Positions 10,791 through 23,247 of a stretch of 64,000 nt of DNA are shown here, one piece after another. The position numbers and the translations under genes are program-made. This DNA comes from Lamellibrachia satsuma. Taxonomy: Eukaryota; Annelida; Polychaeta; Sabellida; Siboglinidae. The stretch lies in contig BSQZ01000074.1 of the NCBI GenBank assembly GCA_033239005.1, positions 1,511,027-1,575,026 on the forward strand, read 5' to 3'. The notes under the pieces were generated by a model, which was not told where the DNA came from, did no database searches, and saw only the letters and a program-made list of their open reading frames with translations. Each line of letters starts with the position of its first letter. Position 1 is the first letter of the stretch.

Positions 10791-10831
10791 AGTGATTCCA
10801 TCATGCTCTTGCCTTAATTTATTTACAATTT

Positions 10832-10835
<4 letters not shown>

Positions 10836-10928
<93 letters not shown>

Positions 10929-10978
10929 CATACATACATACATACATACATACATGCATACATGCATACATACATACA
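10836..10978. repeat. Compound microsatellite (CA)n-(TA)n-(CATA)n
   Basis: Uninterrupted CA (about 10836-10873), TA (to about 10924) and CATA (to about 10978) runs lead directly into a 62-bp minisatellite. Confidence 0.95.
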
Positions 10979-10989
10979 TACTGTCTTCT

Positions 10990-12745
10990 GTCTCTCCTAC
11001 TTCCAGCCACATCCTGGCTCCTGACACATTGCCTCCACCATACTGTCCTCTGTTGCTCCTACTTCCAGCCACGCGCTGACTCCCGATACATTGCGTCCAT
11101 CATACAGTCCTCTGTCTTTCTAACCTCGAGCCACATCCTGGCTCTTTACACATTGCGTCCATCATACAGTCCTCTGTTTTTTCTACCTCCAGCCACACCC
11201 TTGCTCCTTATACATTGCGTCCACCATACTGTCCTCAGTTGCTTCTACCTCCAACCACATCCTGGCGCCTGATACATTGCGTCCACTTCCAGCCACACCC
11301 TTTCTCCTTATACATTTCGTCCACCATACAGTCCCCTGTCTCTCCTAATGCCAATCACATCCTGGCTCCTGACACACTAAGTCCACCATACTGTCCTCTG
11401 TATCTCCTACCTCCAGCCACATCCTGACTCCTGATACATTGCGTCCATCATACAGTCCTCTGTCTCCCCTACCTCCAGCCACATCCGGGCTCTTTACACA
11501 TTGCATCCATCATACTGTCCTCTGTATCTGCTACCTCCAGCCACATCCTGACTCCTGATACATTGCGTCCATCATATAGTCCTCTGTCTCCCCTACCTCC
11601 AGCCACATCCGGGCTCTTTAAACATTGCGTCCATCATACAGTCCTCTGTCTTTCCTACCTCCAGCCACACCCTTGCTCCTGATACATTGCGTCCACCATA
11701 CAGTCCTCTGTCTTTCCTACCCCCAGCCACACCCTTGCGCCTTATACATTGCGTACACATTGCGTTCATCATACAGTTTTCTGTCTTTCCTACTCCAGCC
11801 ACACCCTTGCTCCTTAAACATTGCGTCCACAATACTGTCCTCAGTTGCTCCTACCTCAGGCCACATCCTTACTCCTGATACATTGCGTCCATCATACAGT
11901 CCTCTGTCTCCCCTACCTCGAGCCACATCCTGGCGCCTGATACATTGCGTCCATCATACAGTCCTCTGACTCCCCTACCTCCAGCCACATACTGGCTCTT
12001 TACACATAGCGTCCATCATACAGTCCTCTGTCTTTCCTACCTCCAGCCACATCCTGACTCCTGATACATTGCATCCATCATACAGTCATCTGTCTCCCCT
12101 ACTTCCAGCCACATACTGGCTCTTTACACATTGCATCCATCATACAGTCCTCTGTCTTTCCTACCTCCAGCCACACTCTTGCTCCTTATACATTGCCTAA
12201 ACCATACATTCCTCTGTCTCCCCTACCTCCAGCCACACCCTTGCTCCTTATACATTGCGTCCACCATACAGTCCCCTATCTCTCCTACCTCCAAACACAT
12301 CCTGACTCCTGATAAATTGCGTCCAGCATACAGTCCTCTGTCTTTCCTACCTCCAGACACACCCTTGCTCCTGATACATTGCATCCACCATACCTCAGTT
12401 GCTCCTACCTCCAGCCACACCCTTGCTCCTTATACATTGCATCCACCATACTGTCCTCAGTTGCTCCGACCTCCAGCCACATCCTGCTCCCATACAGTCC
12501 TTTATCTCTCCTACCTCTAACCACATCCTGGCTCCTTACACACTGCTTCCACCACACAGTCCTCTGTCTCCCCTACCACCAGCCACATCCTGGCTCCTTA
12601 AGCACTGCCTCCGCCACATTGTGGTTCTTGATACATTGCATCTACCATAATGTCATCTCTCTCTCCTACCTCTAACCACATCCTGATAAGTTGCGTCCAC
12701 CATATTATACAGTCCTCTGTCTCTCCTACCTCCAGCCACATTCTA
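10990..12745. repeat. Minisatellite, period about 62 bp, about 28 copies
   Basis: The unit contains CTACCTCCAGCCACATCCTG, GATACATTGCGTCCA and CATACAGTCCTCTGTC. Copies diverge and some are truncated. Open frames on both strands are repeat artefacts. Confidence 0.9.
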
Positions 12746-12754
12746 GCTCATGTA

Positions 12755-14775
<2,021 letters not shown>

Positions 14776-14870
14776 ATCACACAATTTCGCACAACTTCAC
14801 ACAACTTTGCACAATATTACACAACTTTGCACAACTTCGCACAACTTCACACAACTTCATACAACTTCTG
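14776..14870. repeat. Short tandem repeat of CACAACTT(C/T)G type
   Basis: About nine 9-10-bp units of CACAACTTCG/CACAACTTTG. About 400 bp of unassigned sequence then separates it from the resumption of the polymerase. Confidence 0.85.
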
Positions 14871-15283
14871 GCCAGCAAACTAACAAAATGACACCATCTC
14901 AGCTTTATTTTATGACACTGTCTCCAGCCTGCCTTAATTTTTCTCAGCATCTCAGCATATATTTCTGTACTTCACGACACTGTCTCTAGCCTGCCTTGCT
15001 CTGTCTCACAATATCATAGACTGTCACACGCAACTTGAAGAAGGTGTTGCATTCTCGCTAGTGACACCCCTCTACATATAGACACGCTCCATAGAGTAGA
15101 ATAGTGGGGGTGGTGAGGTGTTGTAACCAGACGGTAATGGGTACACTCGATTAAATTCTACTATATTGGGGTGTAAGGGGTGTTGATGCACTCAACCGTA
15201 AAGACACTCAAGTCAACCTCACCTCCCCGTGGTGCACCCTGATAACCAGTACGTCGTGCTGGGCAAATGAGGCTATGGCTAAG

Positions 15284-17879
15284 GGAAGGAAAACCCCGAA
15301 AATGCACAATCATCTGAAGACGAGGAATGTCGTCAACCGAGCAACCAGTACAAAACGCTGATGAAACAGCTTCACGACTGGCTTCATAAATTACCAGTCA
15401 TCGGTTTTAATTCGGGGAAGTACGATCGCATTGTCGTCAAACAGTTCCTCGTTCCCTACTTCCTGTCAAAGAAAGAAGAAGAAGAAGAAAAAATGGAACA
15501 AGACGACAAAGAGAAAGAAAAAGAAGAAGAAGAGAACGATGGCGCCGGGTCGTTTTTTGTGTGTCTGTTGATGGATAAGCTAAAATTCCTAGACATGACC
15601 AATTACATAGCCCCAGGATTCAGCTACGGCAAATATCTGAAAGCGTACGGTTGTAAAATAACAAAAGGGTTTTTCCCGTATGATGAATATATTGACTGTC
15701 TGGACAGACTCGACGATACCGCACTTCCAGCAAAAGAAGCATTCTTCAGTCAATTGAAGAACGAGGGTATTTCCGACGAGGATTACGTCTGTTGTCAAGA
15801 AGCCTGGCGTGATAACGGCATGACGACCTCGAGAGACGCTCTCGTCTGGTGCAACAATAGAGACGTGGTTCCCTTTCTACAAGCCATCGACATACAGTTC
15901 GCCTTCTACCAACAACGCGGCATAGACATGTTCAAACAGGGCATCAGCGTATCCGGTGTGACCTTGCTCTACCTGTTCAACGATCTTCCGGAGAAGACGT
16001 ACTTTACGCTCTTCAACGAGAAGTATAAAGATATTCATCATCTCGTCAAAGATCACGTGGTTGGTGGACCTTCGCTCGTTTTGCACCGCTATCACGAGAA
16101 AGGAGTGTCCACGCTACATCAGAACGAGTACGGAGAGGCCGCTCGTCCGTGTCAATCGATCGTCGGCTACGATGCCAACGCTCTGTACCTGTGGTCTCTC
16201 ATGCAAGACATGCCGACGGGATGTACACGCGACGACCGGAAGAGAAAAACTTTAGACCCGAAACGGCACAACTGCACGGTCAGATGGCCGTAGAATGGCT
16301 CACATGGGAAGCCACAAGAACGGGACGCGCCACACGACATCAAGTCAACGGTCGAGAGAAGAGGATCGGTAAACTTCCGGTAGACGGGTGGTGCATCGAG
16401 AGGAACACGGCGTATCAGTTCCACTGATGTTTACACCACGGTCACCCGTGCTTGGGTCTAGAAACGAACGCCGTCAACGAGAAACCCATGACCCAACTGC
16501 TCGCCGAGACCCGAAAGAACACCGCCTTCGTACGTCACTTTGTCGAGGTCGTCGAGTTGTGGGAATGCGAGTGGAAAGAGACGAGAAGAGATCCGGTCGT
16601 GAAAAAAGTGTCTGAATGCTGCCTTTCCACGACGACGCCACGTGCGGTGGACGATGACGTCGCAACATATCCTGTGAGGAGTGCGTGACGGAATCATATT
16701 CGGATTGATCAAATGTGATGTTTCGGTGCCGATAACATTACACGAGCATTTTTTCCGAAATGCAGCCGGTGTTTAAAAACATCCGTCTGACCCGCGACGA
16801 TCTCGGACCTTTCATGAGCCAATACGCCGATTAACACGACATCATGACGACTCCGCGGCGCATGCTCGTGGGCAGTTTCCACGGCGACAAGATATTGCTC
16901 CTGAGATGGTGCTTGGAACACGGACTCGAATTGACTCGCGTCTACAATGTCGTCGAGTACACCCCCATCCCGTGCTTCCGGTGGTTCGGCGAAGCGGTGT
17001 CCAAGGCCCGACGCGAGGGAGACGTCCACCCGCACAAGGCCATCATCGCAGACACCATGAGGTTGCTGGGGAACTCGGGTTACGGGAAGACCATCACCGA
17101 CGTGGATCGACATCGCGAAGTGAAATACTGCACGGCGAAGGCGGCATCGCTCACGGTCAACGATAGACGGTTCCGACAACTCGACGTCGTCGTCGACGAT
17201 GCGTACGAGATAGCGATGAACAAGAAAATCGTTATGTACGCCCTGCCCGTACACATGGGGTTCTTCGTTCTGCAGTACGCCAAGATGCGAATGCTGCAGT
17301 TCTATTACGAATTTATCAACATATATCTGGAGCGTCCTCTTTTTCAGTACTGCGGGATGGATACAGATTCCGGCTATTTGGCCTTGGCCGGCGAGTCCGT
17401 CTACGTGACCCCGGAACTACGAGAACATTATTTCCGACATCGATCCGAATGGTTGCCGTCCGAATGTTGCGAAGAACATCAGAACGAGTACGTAAGCTGT
17501 CGACTAGCCGATCGTCCGTGGGTCGATGACGAGGTGTGCTGTAAGGCGCACAAGGTGTACGACAAGAGGACACCAGGTCTGTTCAAGGTCGAGTGGTCCG
17601 GTGACGGTTCGTAGGGTTGTGCAGCGAGACGTACTATTGTTTAGGAGCCACCGACAAGTACAGCACCAAAGGACTGAGCAAGCGTCACAACGCCATCAAC
17701 GAGGACGCGTTCCTAGAGGTGCTCGCCAACCGTCGGAGCGGAAGTGGAAAGAACCGCGGGTTCCGGTGCATCGTTCGTCCGTGTTGACGTACGTGAAGGA
17801 GAGAGCGGGTATCACCTACTTCTATGCCAAACGCGTGGTGCACGAGGACGGAGTGAGCACGGGTCCGGTGGACGTGTAG
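15284..17879 (+). pseudogene. Protein-primed DNA polymerase B (Polinton), exonuclease and polymerase domains
   Basis: Opens after in-frame stops at 15268 and 15280. GFNSGKYD (about 15403-15426) corresponds to the Exo II motif. A Glu/Lys-rich insertion follows, then palm motif A YDANALYL (from 16168), motif B GNSGYGK (about 17068-17088; the usual Lys upstream is Arg) and motif C GMDTDS (17353-17370). The end is a KTPG-like segment and a C-terminal stretch terminating at 17879. Frameshifts lie near 16225, 16430-16450 and 16690-16840, with breaks again at 17612 and about 17770. All three palm motifs survive, but the protein is broken into at least six pieces. It normally copies the element from a protein primer bound to the TIR ends. 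Confidence 0.92.
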
Positions 17880-17944
17880 AAAAGACGATGCACGCCGGTC
17901 GTACGGCCTGTTGACGTAGTGCTAGGCGATGTGTTCATACTCGT

Positions 17945-18354
17945 TATAATCACCGTCGTAGGTTTGGTGTTCGCAAGCGTTATAGACGGCGAATTTCTTG
18001 TAAGAGGATACGTGCTAAAACCTTTCGTCGTAGAGCACACTGCTATATTCGTAATGTGCAGTGTGGATCTTATTTCATTGCTGGTGCAGGAGAGTGGACT
18101 TGCTTTAATTCGAAGTTCTCGTTTGATGAGTTTCCCTACCAACTTCCTGCTAGTTGTATGATAACTTTGATCAGGTTAAGGTACTGTCTGTTACATACAA
18201 GATATGGATCCATGATATTAGTCCTGACCAATCAGTGTCTCAAGGTGATGCTTTGGTTCCTGTCATGAGAGTTTCTGAATTCCGCTGGAGTTACGATCCC
18301 GAACTTTCAAAGAACATTTTCACCTGCTGTGTTGTCTATGCATCCTACATCTAA
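17945..18354 (+). pseudogene. Possible fragment of a CRESS-DNA-virus-like capsid protein
   Basis: Between polymerase stop and ATPase promoter, two overlapping frames together look like a single-jelly-roll capsid. The first (about 18056-18157) reads through a Phe/Ser-rich strand and FSFDEFPYQLPAS. The second (about 18154-18340) begins LYDNFDQVKVLSVTYKIWI and contains RVSEFRWSYDPE. The pattern of a LYDxF/Y motif followed by alternating Val/Ile strands, then an acidic D/E-P segment, resembles circovirus and related capsids. A frameshift separates the halves and the basic N-terminus is not visible. It is not part of the usual Polinton gene set. Alternatives are a decayed Polinton accessory gene or chance resemblance. 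Confidence 0.35.
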
Positions 18355-18389
18355 AACGATGGTTGTTGTCGGAAAGCGCGTCAACAGTA

Positions 18390-18410
18390 GTAGCGACAGA
18401 CTATATAAAC
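18390..18410 (+). promoter_or_regulatory. Putative TATA promoter upstream of the packaging ATPase
   Basis: GTAGCGACAGACTATATAAA is shared with 7543-7564. The TATA box is about 45 bp upstream of the ATPase ATG at 18450. It may drive the ATPase-to-protease block, whose genes are tightly packed (overlaps or gaps of a few bases). Confidence 0.55.
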
Positions 18411-18449
18411 ACGACGTTTAGAAAAGGCGATGCACACTGGTTGTCTTTC

Positions 18450-19075
18450 ATGGACGTGCGGTGGAAACATCCTTTCACGTACATCGTCGCCGGACCGAAG
18501 AGATGTGGTAAAAGTACTTTCGTGACGCGTATGCTGCATCACGCTGCTACGATGATCGATCCACCTCCCAAACGGATCACGTGGTATTGCGGAAAATGGC
18601 AAGAGGCCAACGCAACGATGGACTTAGTCGAATTGCGGTTCGAGGAAGGGTTGCCGAGTGCGAGCATACTCGATTCGACAACGAGGAATCTCATCATCAT
18701 AGACGATCTCATGGCGGAATCGGACGAACGGGTCACGACCTTGTTCACTAAAAAAAGTCATCACAGGAACTCATCCGTGCTATTTCTCGTACAGAACTTG
18801 TTCCCTAAAAACAAGGAGAGTCGTACCATCAGTCTGAATTCTCAGTACATGGTGTTGTTCAAAAATCTCGTGACGCATCGCAGATGTCGCACTTGGCTCG
18901 TCAGATGTATCCAGGGCGCGCGAAGTTCGTACCAGAGGCTTTTAAAGACACCACGTCGGTACCGTACGGTTATCTATTGGTCGATCTCAAACAGGACACA
19001 CCCGAAGACATGCGTCTGAGCACGGCCATCTTTCCAGACGAAGGCTTCAGGTACGTGAACTTACCGAAGGTATAA
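18450..19075 (+). pseudogene. FtsK/HerA-type genome-packaging ATPase (Polinton)
   Basis: The ATG at 18450 is chosen because it precedes WKHPFTYIVAGP and lies 45 bp after a TATA box; the open frame extends upstream without homology. Walker A GPKRCGKST lies at about 18492-18518 and Walker B NLIIIDD at about 18686-18706. A 1-bp frameshift near 18870 moves the rest, including ARQMYPGRAKF and a C-terminal segment ending at 19075, to another frame. The A32/FtsK-HerA family in Polintons and related viruses is thought to pump the genome into the capsid. Length is normal for Polintons (about 210 residues) once the frameshift is ignored. Motifs are intact but the gene is broken. Confidence 0.9.
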
Positions 19076-19112
19076 AAAGACCGAGTGCGTGGATCGTCTC
19101 TTCATTCGCACC

Positions 19113-19436
19113 ATGTCTGACCTGGGGAAGATACACATCTTGTGCATATAGGCTCTGAACAGATACAAGAGCACCAAACTGAGAAGAGCCATCATCGCTA
19201 ACGCCGACGCCGCTGTGTGCACTGGCCGAGTGTGCCTACAACATATTAAAAAAAATAACATTCCATTGTCCGATTTACAGAGGCAACGTTTCAGTAAATA
19301 CAGAACGAATTTACGCGAGTTGTCTTAGGGACGAACGCCAGCTGCCAGGAGAAGACGTATCTTACTGCAACGATAGGTCGGCGAGGGACAGAGCGGGGGC
19401 TTCCTATCGGTCTACCTAGCACCGTTGACAAGTTCG
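19113..19436 (+). pseudogene. PX-like small basic/hydrophobic Polinton protein
   Basis: A single frame from the ATG at 19113 carries three in-frame stops (19149, 19326, about 19386). It still reads ALNRYKSTKLRRAI, NNIPLSDLQRQRF, a KYRTNLREL stretch, an Arg-rich RRRRILLQR block and then GGFL. This order (helical segment, basic block, Gly-Gly-Phe-Leu hydrophobic tail) is that of a short protein found in many animal Polinton/adintovirus elements and compared with adenovirus core or membrane-active peptides. Function in Polintons is unproven. The (GA)n tract starts just after its end. Confidence 0.6.
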
Positions 19437-19438
19437 GT

Positions 19439-19442
<4 letters not shown>

Positions 19443-19497
<55 letters not shown>
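19443..19497. repeat. (GA)n microsatellite abutting a start codon
   Basis: About 27 GA units end at the A of the ATG at 19497. Antisense open frames encoding Leu-Ser repeats are artefacts. Confidence 0.95.
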
Positions 19498-19501
<4 letters not shown>

Positions 19502-20200
19502 ACCCGCACGCAAGATGGTCTTGGTGGATCCGCGACTGTTGGACACACTTCGCTCAGCACCACCACCACCATCCACAGATACCCTAGGTAAGAAAGTACA
19601 AGCCCTCGACGACGAGATGATGACCATCCTCGATAGAAAGGACTTCGACTATAGGACCATGGTAACATTGTGTTGCAGCGGTACAACGCCTTGTCCGATA
19701 AACACGTCAAGGAACCGGTACTCGTGGTCTCGTTGAACGACTCGATGTCAGCAGCAGCATCGGGGTCAGGAACGGGGTTGTGGTCGGGACCTGTGGTGCA
19801 GGGAACAGTAGGAGCTCGTAGTAGCGAAATATAGGTTGACGTCGTGGACACCGTTGCCAAGACCATGCAGATCAAAGCCAGACGTTTGATGGAGCATCTC
19901 AAACGAGATATCGCGTGGACCACACGTGGCGAACTTATCCACGAGGGTGTGCCGGTTGTCGGAAGTAATGTGTTGGATCTCGTGAATGATCTGTTGCGTA
20001 AGAGAAAGAACGATCCGATGGGATGGCAACGACGACGACGACGGCCACTCCGTCTCGTCGAACTCGTGCTGGTGCGAGTAGTGCACGGAGATCACTCAGT
20101 TGGACACCCCTCGCTCGTCGACGTAGTCGAATGGAACATTCCATACCCACCCTCCCTCAGAATGACGGCAACGACACAAGACTTTGACGTTATTGGCTAG
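19497..20200 (+). pseudogene. Conserved Polinton protein of unknown function
   Basis: The ATG at 19497 begins MEPARKMVLVDPRLLDTL, followed by a Pro-rich linker and a charged helical segment. A frameshift near 19665 precedes LQRYNALSD, and a stop occurs near 19831. The better-preserved C-terminal module (19844-20030) contains KTMQIKARRLMEHL, RGELIHEG, GSNVLDLVNDLLR and PMGW. A protein with this N-terminal and C-terminal pairing accompanies the packaging and capsid genes in many animal Polintons, but its role is not known to me. It lies between the PX-like gene and integrase. The true end is uncertain because the frame changes again after about 20030. Confidence 0.6.
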
Positions 20201-20255
20201 TTGGCACGACTTTTAAGGTTGTGTGATACGTGTCCATAGCACAGTGTGTGCTGCA

Positions 20256-20342
20256 ATGTGCGATCCACAGGACACGTACCGTTCCGTCATCGTTGCGCTA
20301 CTTTGCATTGGACTTTACTTGCTCGCCAACACTATTGTCTGA
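20256..20342 (+). CDS. Possible micro-ORF, single membrane segment
   Basis: A 28-codon frame starts MCDPQDTYRS and continues as a hydrophobic stretch of about 17 residues ending at a TGA. Reading past that stop continues with another hydrophobic run. Small membrane proteins are common in Polinton-type viruses, but nothing here identifies the family, so this is only a candidate. Confidence 0.25.
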   Translation: MCDPQDTYRSVIVALLCIGLYLLANTIV

Positions 20343-20507
20343 CGTCTGATACTAGTAGGGTCACTCGGGATTTGGTTTCACTACAAGACTTGCGGTCCAT
20401 CACCGTCGTTGTGGGCGTGGTAGTGGGTGTTCTGCTTTACGTCAAGACCCGTGCTACGCAGTCAACGTCACCATCATCACCAGTGTTAACCCATCGGATA
20501 TATTTTA

Positions 20508-21556
20508 ATGGCGTCGAGGAATAAACAACTGAAGAGGGTCTACTGTGATCCGAAAAAGGTTGTCAAGTTACGGAGGTGTCGACGCCTTGCGACGGGTCAC
20601 GCGCGTCGAAGAATGGTTGTCAGAACAGGACGCCTATACCCTACACAAACCGCGAGACGTCATTTCAGGAGACGACTCGTCGTCGTGGGAGGTCCACGTC
20701 AGCAGTGGAAGGCGATCTCGTCGACCTGTCGAATTTGAAAACCGACAACGACGGTATGACCTTTCTCCTTACGGTGATCGACGAGTTCACGAAAGTGGCT
20801 TGGTGCGTTCCGCTGAAGAACAAGTCCGCAGCATCGTTGGTGACGGCGCTGAAAAGCACGTTCACCGAAGGCTGGCCAAAGACGTTGCAGACAGATCAAG
20901 GACTCGAATTTCTGAATCGGTCCGTTCAGGCTCTGTTGAAGAAGTACAGCATCCACCGCTTCTCCACTCACAACGCGGAGACGAAAGCGAGCATCGTCGA
21001 AAGATTCAATAGAACGTTGAAGACGCGTATGTGGCGATACTTCAGGAAACACCAGACGTGGCGATTCATCGACGTCCTTCAGGACTTTGTGCAGTCGTAC
21101 AACAAAACCCACCACCGCAGCATCGGCATGACTCCGTCACAGGTGAATGCAAAGAATAAAGAAGAGGTGTGGCAGCGTCTGTACGGTCACGACGGTAAGG
21201 GCGTGCCCAAGTTCCGTGTGTCGAATCGCGTGCGCGTCAGTAAGTTCAAGAGACTGTTCGAAAAAGGCTACATGGCGAATTGGAGCGAAGAGATGTTCAC
21301 CATACACGAGGTTCACCCCTCCGATCCAACCGTGTACCGATTGATCGACGATCTCGGCGAAGTGCTGGACGGCATCTTCTACGAACCAGAACTGCAGAAG
21401 GTGTCGGTGCCCGTCGATAAAGTATACCGCGTGGAATCGGTAATGCAGCGCCGTAAGGTGGGTAGACGAACGGAGGCTTTGGTGGAATGGAACGACTACC
21501 CCTCCAAGTTCAACAGCTGGGTCGATGCCAAGGCTCTCGTTGGCTATAAAGTCTAG
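20508..21556 (+). pseudogene. Retrovirus-like (rve) integrase with C-terminal chromodomain
   Basis: The N-terminus starts at the ATG at 20508 (MASRNKQLKRVY) and shifts frame at least twice before 20710. The core and C-terminus are open in one frame to 21556. In that frame (numbered from 20576) the catalytic triad is D47 (GDL), D107 (TDQG) and E142 (VERFNR), giving the D,D-35-E spacing of retroviral integrases. A chromodomain follows at about residues 284-322 with YRVE, VEWNDY and SW aromatic positions. It would insert the element and make the 6-bp duplication, with the chromodomain possibly steering target choice. This is one of the better-preserved genes; only the N-terminal region is damaged. 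Confidence 0.93.
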
Positions 21557-21586
21557 CGGCGCGTCTGTCTTTACTTCACTCGAACG

Positions 21587-21895
21587 ATGACAGACGAGTC
21601 GATAACATACCACTTCACCGCTGCCGCCGCCGCCGCAACAGCCGTCATAGAAGAAGAGGACAGTACTAACGCACAGAGCGAGAAAGACAGCACTCCTTGG
21701 CATCTTTTCAGTACCGTATGTCCTCGAGAGGAGATAGTGTTTCTGTGTCAGGTCGTCGTCTTGTACACGGTCATCCTGATAAGCATTTACAACCTGACGA
21801 CATGTCACGAGAATTCTAATCTGTGGACGGCTCTGTTGAGTTGTTCGTTGGGTTACCTATTGCCCAATCCCACTTTGAGACGTCATGACGAATGA
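21587..21895 (+). CDS. Small single-pass membrane protein conserved in Polintons
   Basis: An intact frame of 102 residues: an Ala-rich acidic N-terminus, then PREEIVFLCQ leading into a transmembrane segment (about residues 50-66), then LWTALLSCSLGYLLPNP near the C-terminus. The EIVFxCQ and GYLLPNP blocks recur in proteins located just before the penton-like gene in animal Polintons. Function unknown. Its stop overlaps the next gene's ATG by 11 bp (21885-21895), a compact viral arrangement. Confidence 0.65.
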   Translation: MTDESITYHFTAAAAAATAVIEEEDSTNAQSEKDSTPWHLFSTVCPREEIVFLCQVVVLYTVILISIYNLTTCHENSNLWTALLSCSLGYLLPNPTLRRHDE

Positions 21896-22753
21896 TTTCT
21901 ACCTGACGCTGCCTAGCAACGCTTCCATGAAGATGTATCCCGACAATGCGTTGGCTCATTACACCACGGACTTGCCTCAACGTATCGATCTGACTGGCGA
22001 GTGGGAGTGTGGGTTGGCAGAGATACAGTACCCACATACTTGGTACAACGTCGGAGTGGACGACAGCTGGTTCTCCCCCAACGAGCACGAACCTATGGGT
22101 CAAATACCGAGTGCAAAGATAAGTTATGGATATTACGAAGGTCCTGTGACATTGATGAATCATGTCAACAAGGTACTGGGTCGTATATGGAAGGATAAGA
22201 CACGGGCAAAATTGAGCTACAGTTCCATCACTCAAAAAATGACGTTGTACATGACACCGAGAACCGAGTTCACTGTACCTCACCATAGCGCGCTGGTAAG
22301 AATGTTAGGATTCGGACCTTCGGTGGTCAGCAGTCCACCAGCAGCAGCAGCAGCAGACATGACACGCACGTTCACCCGAGACTATGTGGAACGGACATCG
22401 TTTTGCCACCCGAAGAGACTCCCGATGGTTCGTACACCTATCGTAAAGAGGCCGAAAATGTGGTGCACATGGATCAAGGTTTCAATACAATCTACGTCTA
22501 TACAAACGTCGTGGAGTCTCGCATAGTCGGTGAAAGTCTCGCCCCTTTGTTGCGAGTCCTCTTGGTTAGCGGAAGTCACGGCGCCACGGTATCTGATCGA
22601 TTCACTAATATTCACTACGTACCTGTGTTTTACTCGCACTTCCACTCGATCGAGACGGATATAAGAAACGACACCGGACGACGCGTACCATTCGAATACG
22701 GTAGAGTGACGATGATGCTTCATTTTCGACGGTGTAGGACCGGACTGTTCTGA
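21885..22753 (+). pseudogene. Penton-like minor capsid protein (predicted)
   Basis: The ATG at 21885 starts TNDFYLTLPSNASM, followed by LPQRIDLTGEWECGLAEIQY, the conserved N-terminus of the Polinton minor capsid candidate. The first half is open to about 22395. A frameshift there moves the C-terminal half to another frame (about 22403-22753), which includes an IETDIRNDTG motif, a VPFEYGRV motif and LHFR, the hallmark end of this family. In Polintons this single-jelly-roll protein is proposed to occupy capsid vertices. The stop at 22751-22753 is 2 bp before the next ATG. One clear frameshift; otherwise well conserved. Confidence 0.75.
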
Positions 22754-22755
22754 AG

Positions 22756-23247
22756 ATGAATTACAAAGACTATTACGCGCGTCAGGCGGGTGGTGCATTA
22801 CCCTACTTCGCCGATGCCCCGTACCAACGGGGTCACGGACTAGGTAGTCTGTTCGGAGGTCAGCTGCACAACGCCATGCCACTCATCAAGAGAGGTGCAG
22901 TGGCTTTGGGAAAGGGAGCGATGAAGACCGGCGTGCACATCGCCGACGACATCTTGTCCGGACAGAGCATAAAACATGCTGCCAAACGACGCATCACGGA
23001 TACCGGTAAGACTATGCTGCGTGATCTTTTGATACCTGGTGTGCGACCACGTAATCGTATAAAACACATGTCTGCAAAGAAAGGAGGCACTACAGCGACG
23101 AGACAGCGCAAGAGACATATTTTCAAGAAACACGAAGCCGACGTATTCGACGATGGCGATTATGACAGTCGTGCGAGGTGGTCAACAGCGAACTGGATCT
23201 CTTTACCGTACCCCCGACTCAGAACAGCATCGTCGACAGTCGCATAG
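22756..23247 (+). CDS. Basic Gly/Lys/Arg-rich virion protein, pVI-like
   Basis: The open frame starts MNYKDYYARQAGG, continues with RGHGLGSLFGGQLHNAMP (a glycine-rich, amphipathic segment) and MPLIKRGAVALGKGAMKTG, then a long basic region with KKGG and RQRKRH, and an acidic DVFDDGDYD stretch. This layout matches Polinton/adintovirus proteins likened to adenovirus pVI, a membrane-lytic capsid cement protein cleaved by the viral protease. The expected end is near 23170; reading to 23247 runs into the major capsid gene in another frame, so the last 25 or so residues may be spurious. No internal break is seen. Confidence 0.65.
   Translation: MNYKDYYARQAGGALPYFADAPYQRGHGLGSLFGGQLHNAMPLIKRGAVALGKGAMKTGVHIADDILSGQSIKHAAKRRITDTGKTMLRDLLIPGVRPRNRIKHMSAKKGGTTATRQRKRHIFKKHEADVFDDGDYDSRARWSTANWISLPYPRLRTASSTVA

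Noticed and set aside
10792..12675. Several Pro/Ser-rich frames of 60-129 codons
   Set aside because: Frames of the 62-bp minisatellite and adjoining microsatellite.
17919..18161. 80-codon hydrophobic frame as a membrane protein gene
   Set aside because: No family resemblance, and it overlaps the more protein-like capsid-type reading in other frames.
19291..19923. Minus-strand frame of 210 codons with Leu-Ser repeats
   Set aside because: Antisense to the Polinton PX-like and conserved-protein genes and crossing a (GA)n tract.
21137..21808. Minus-strand frame of 223 codons
   Set aside because: Antisense shadow of the integrase C-terminus and chromodomain in GC-rich coding sequence.
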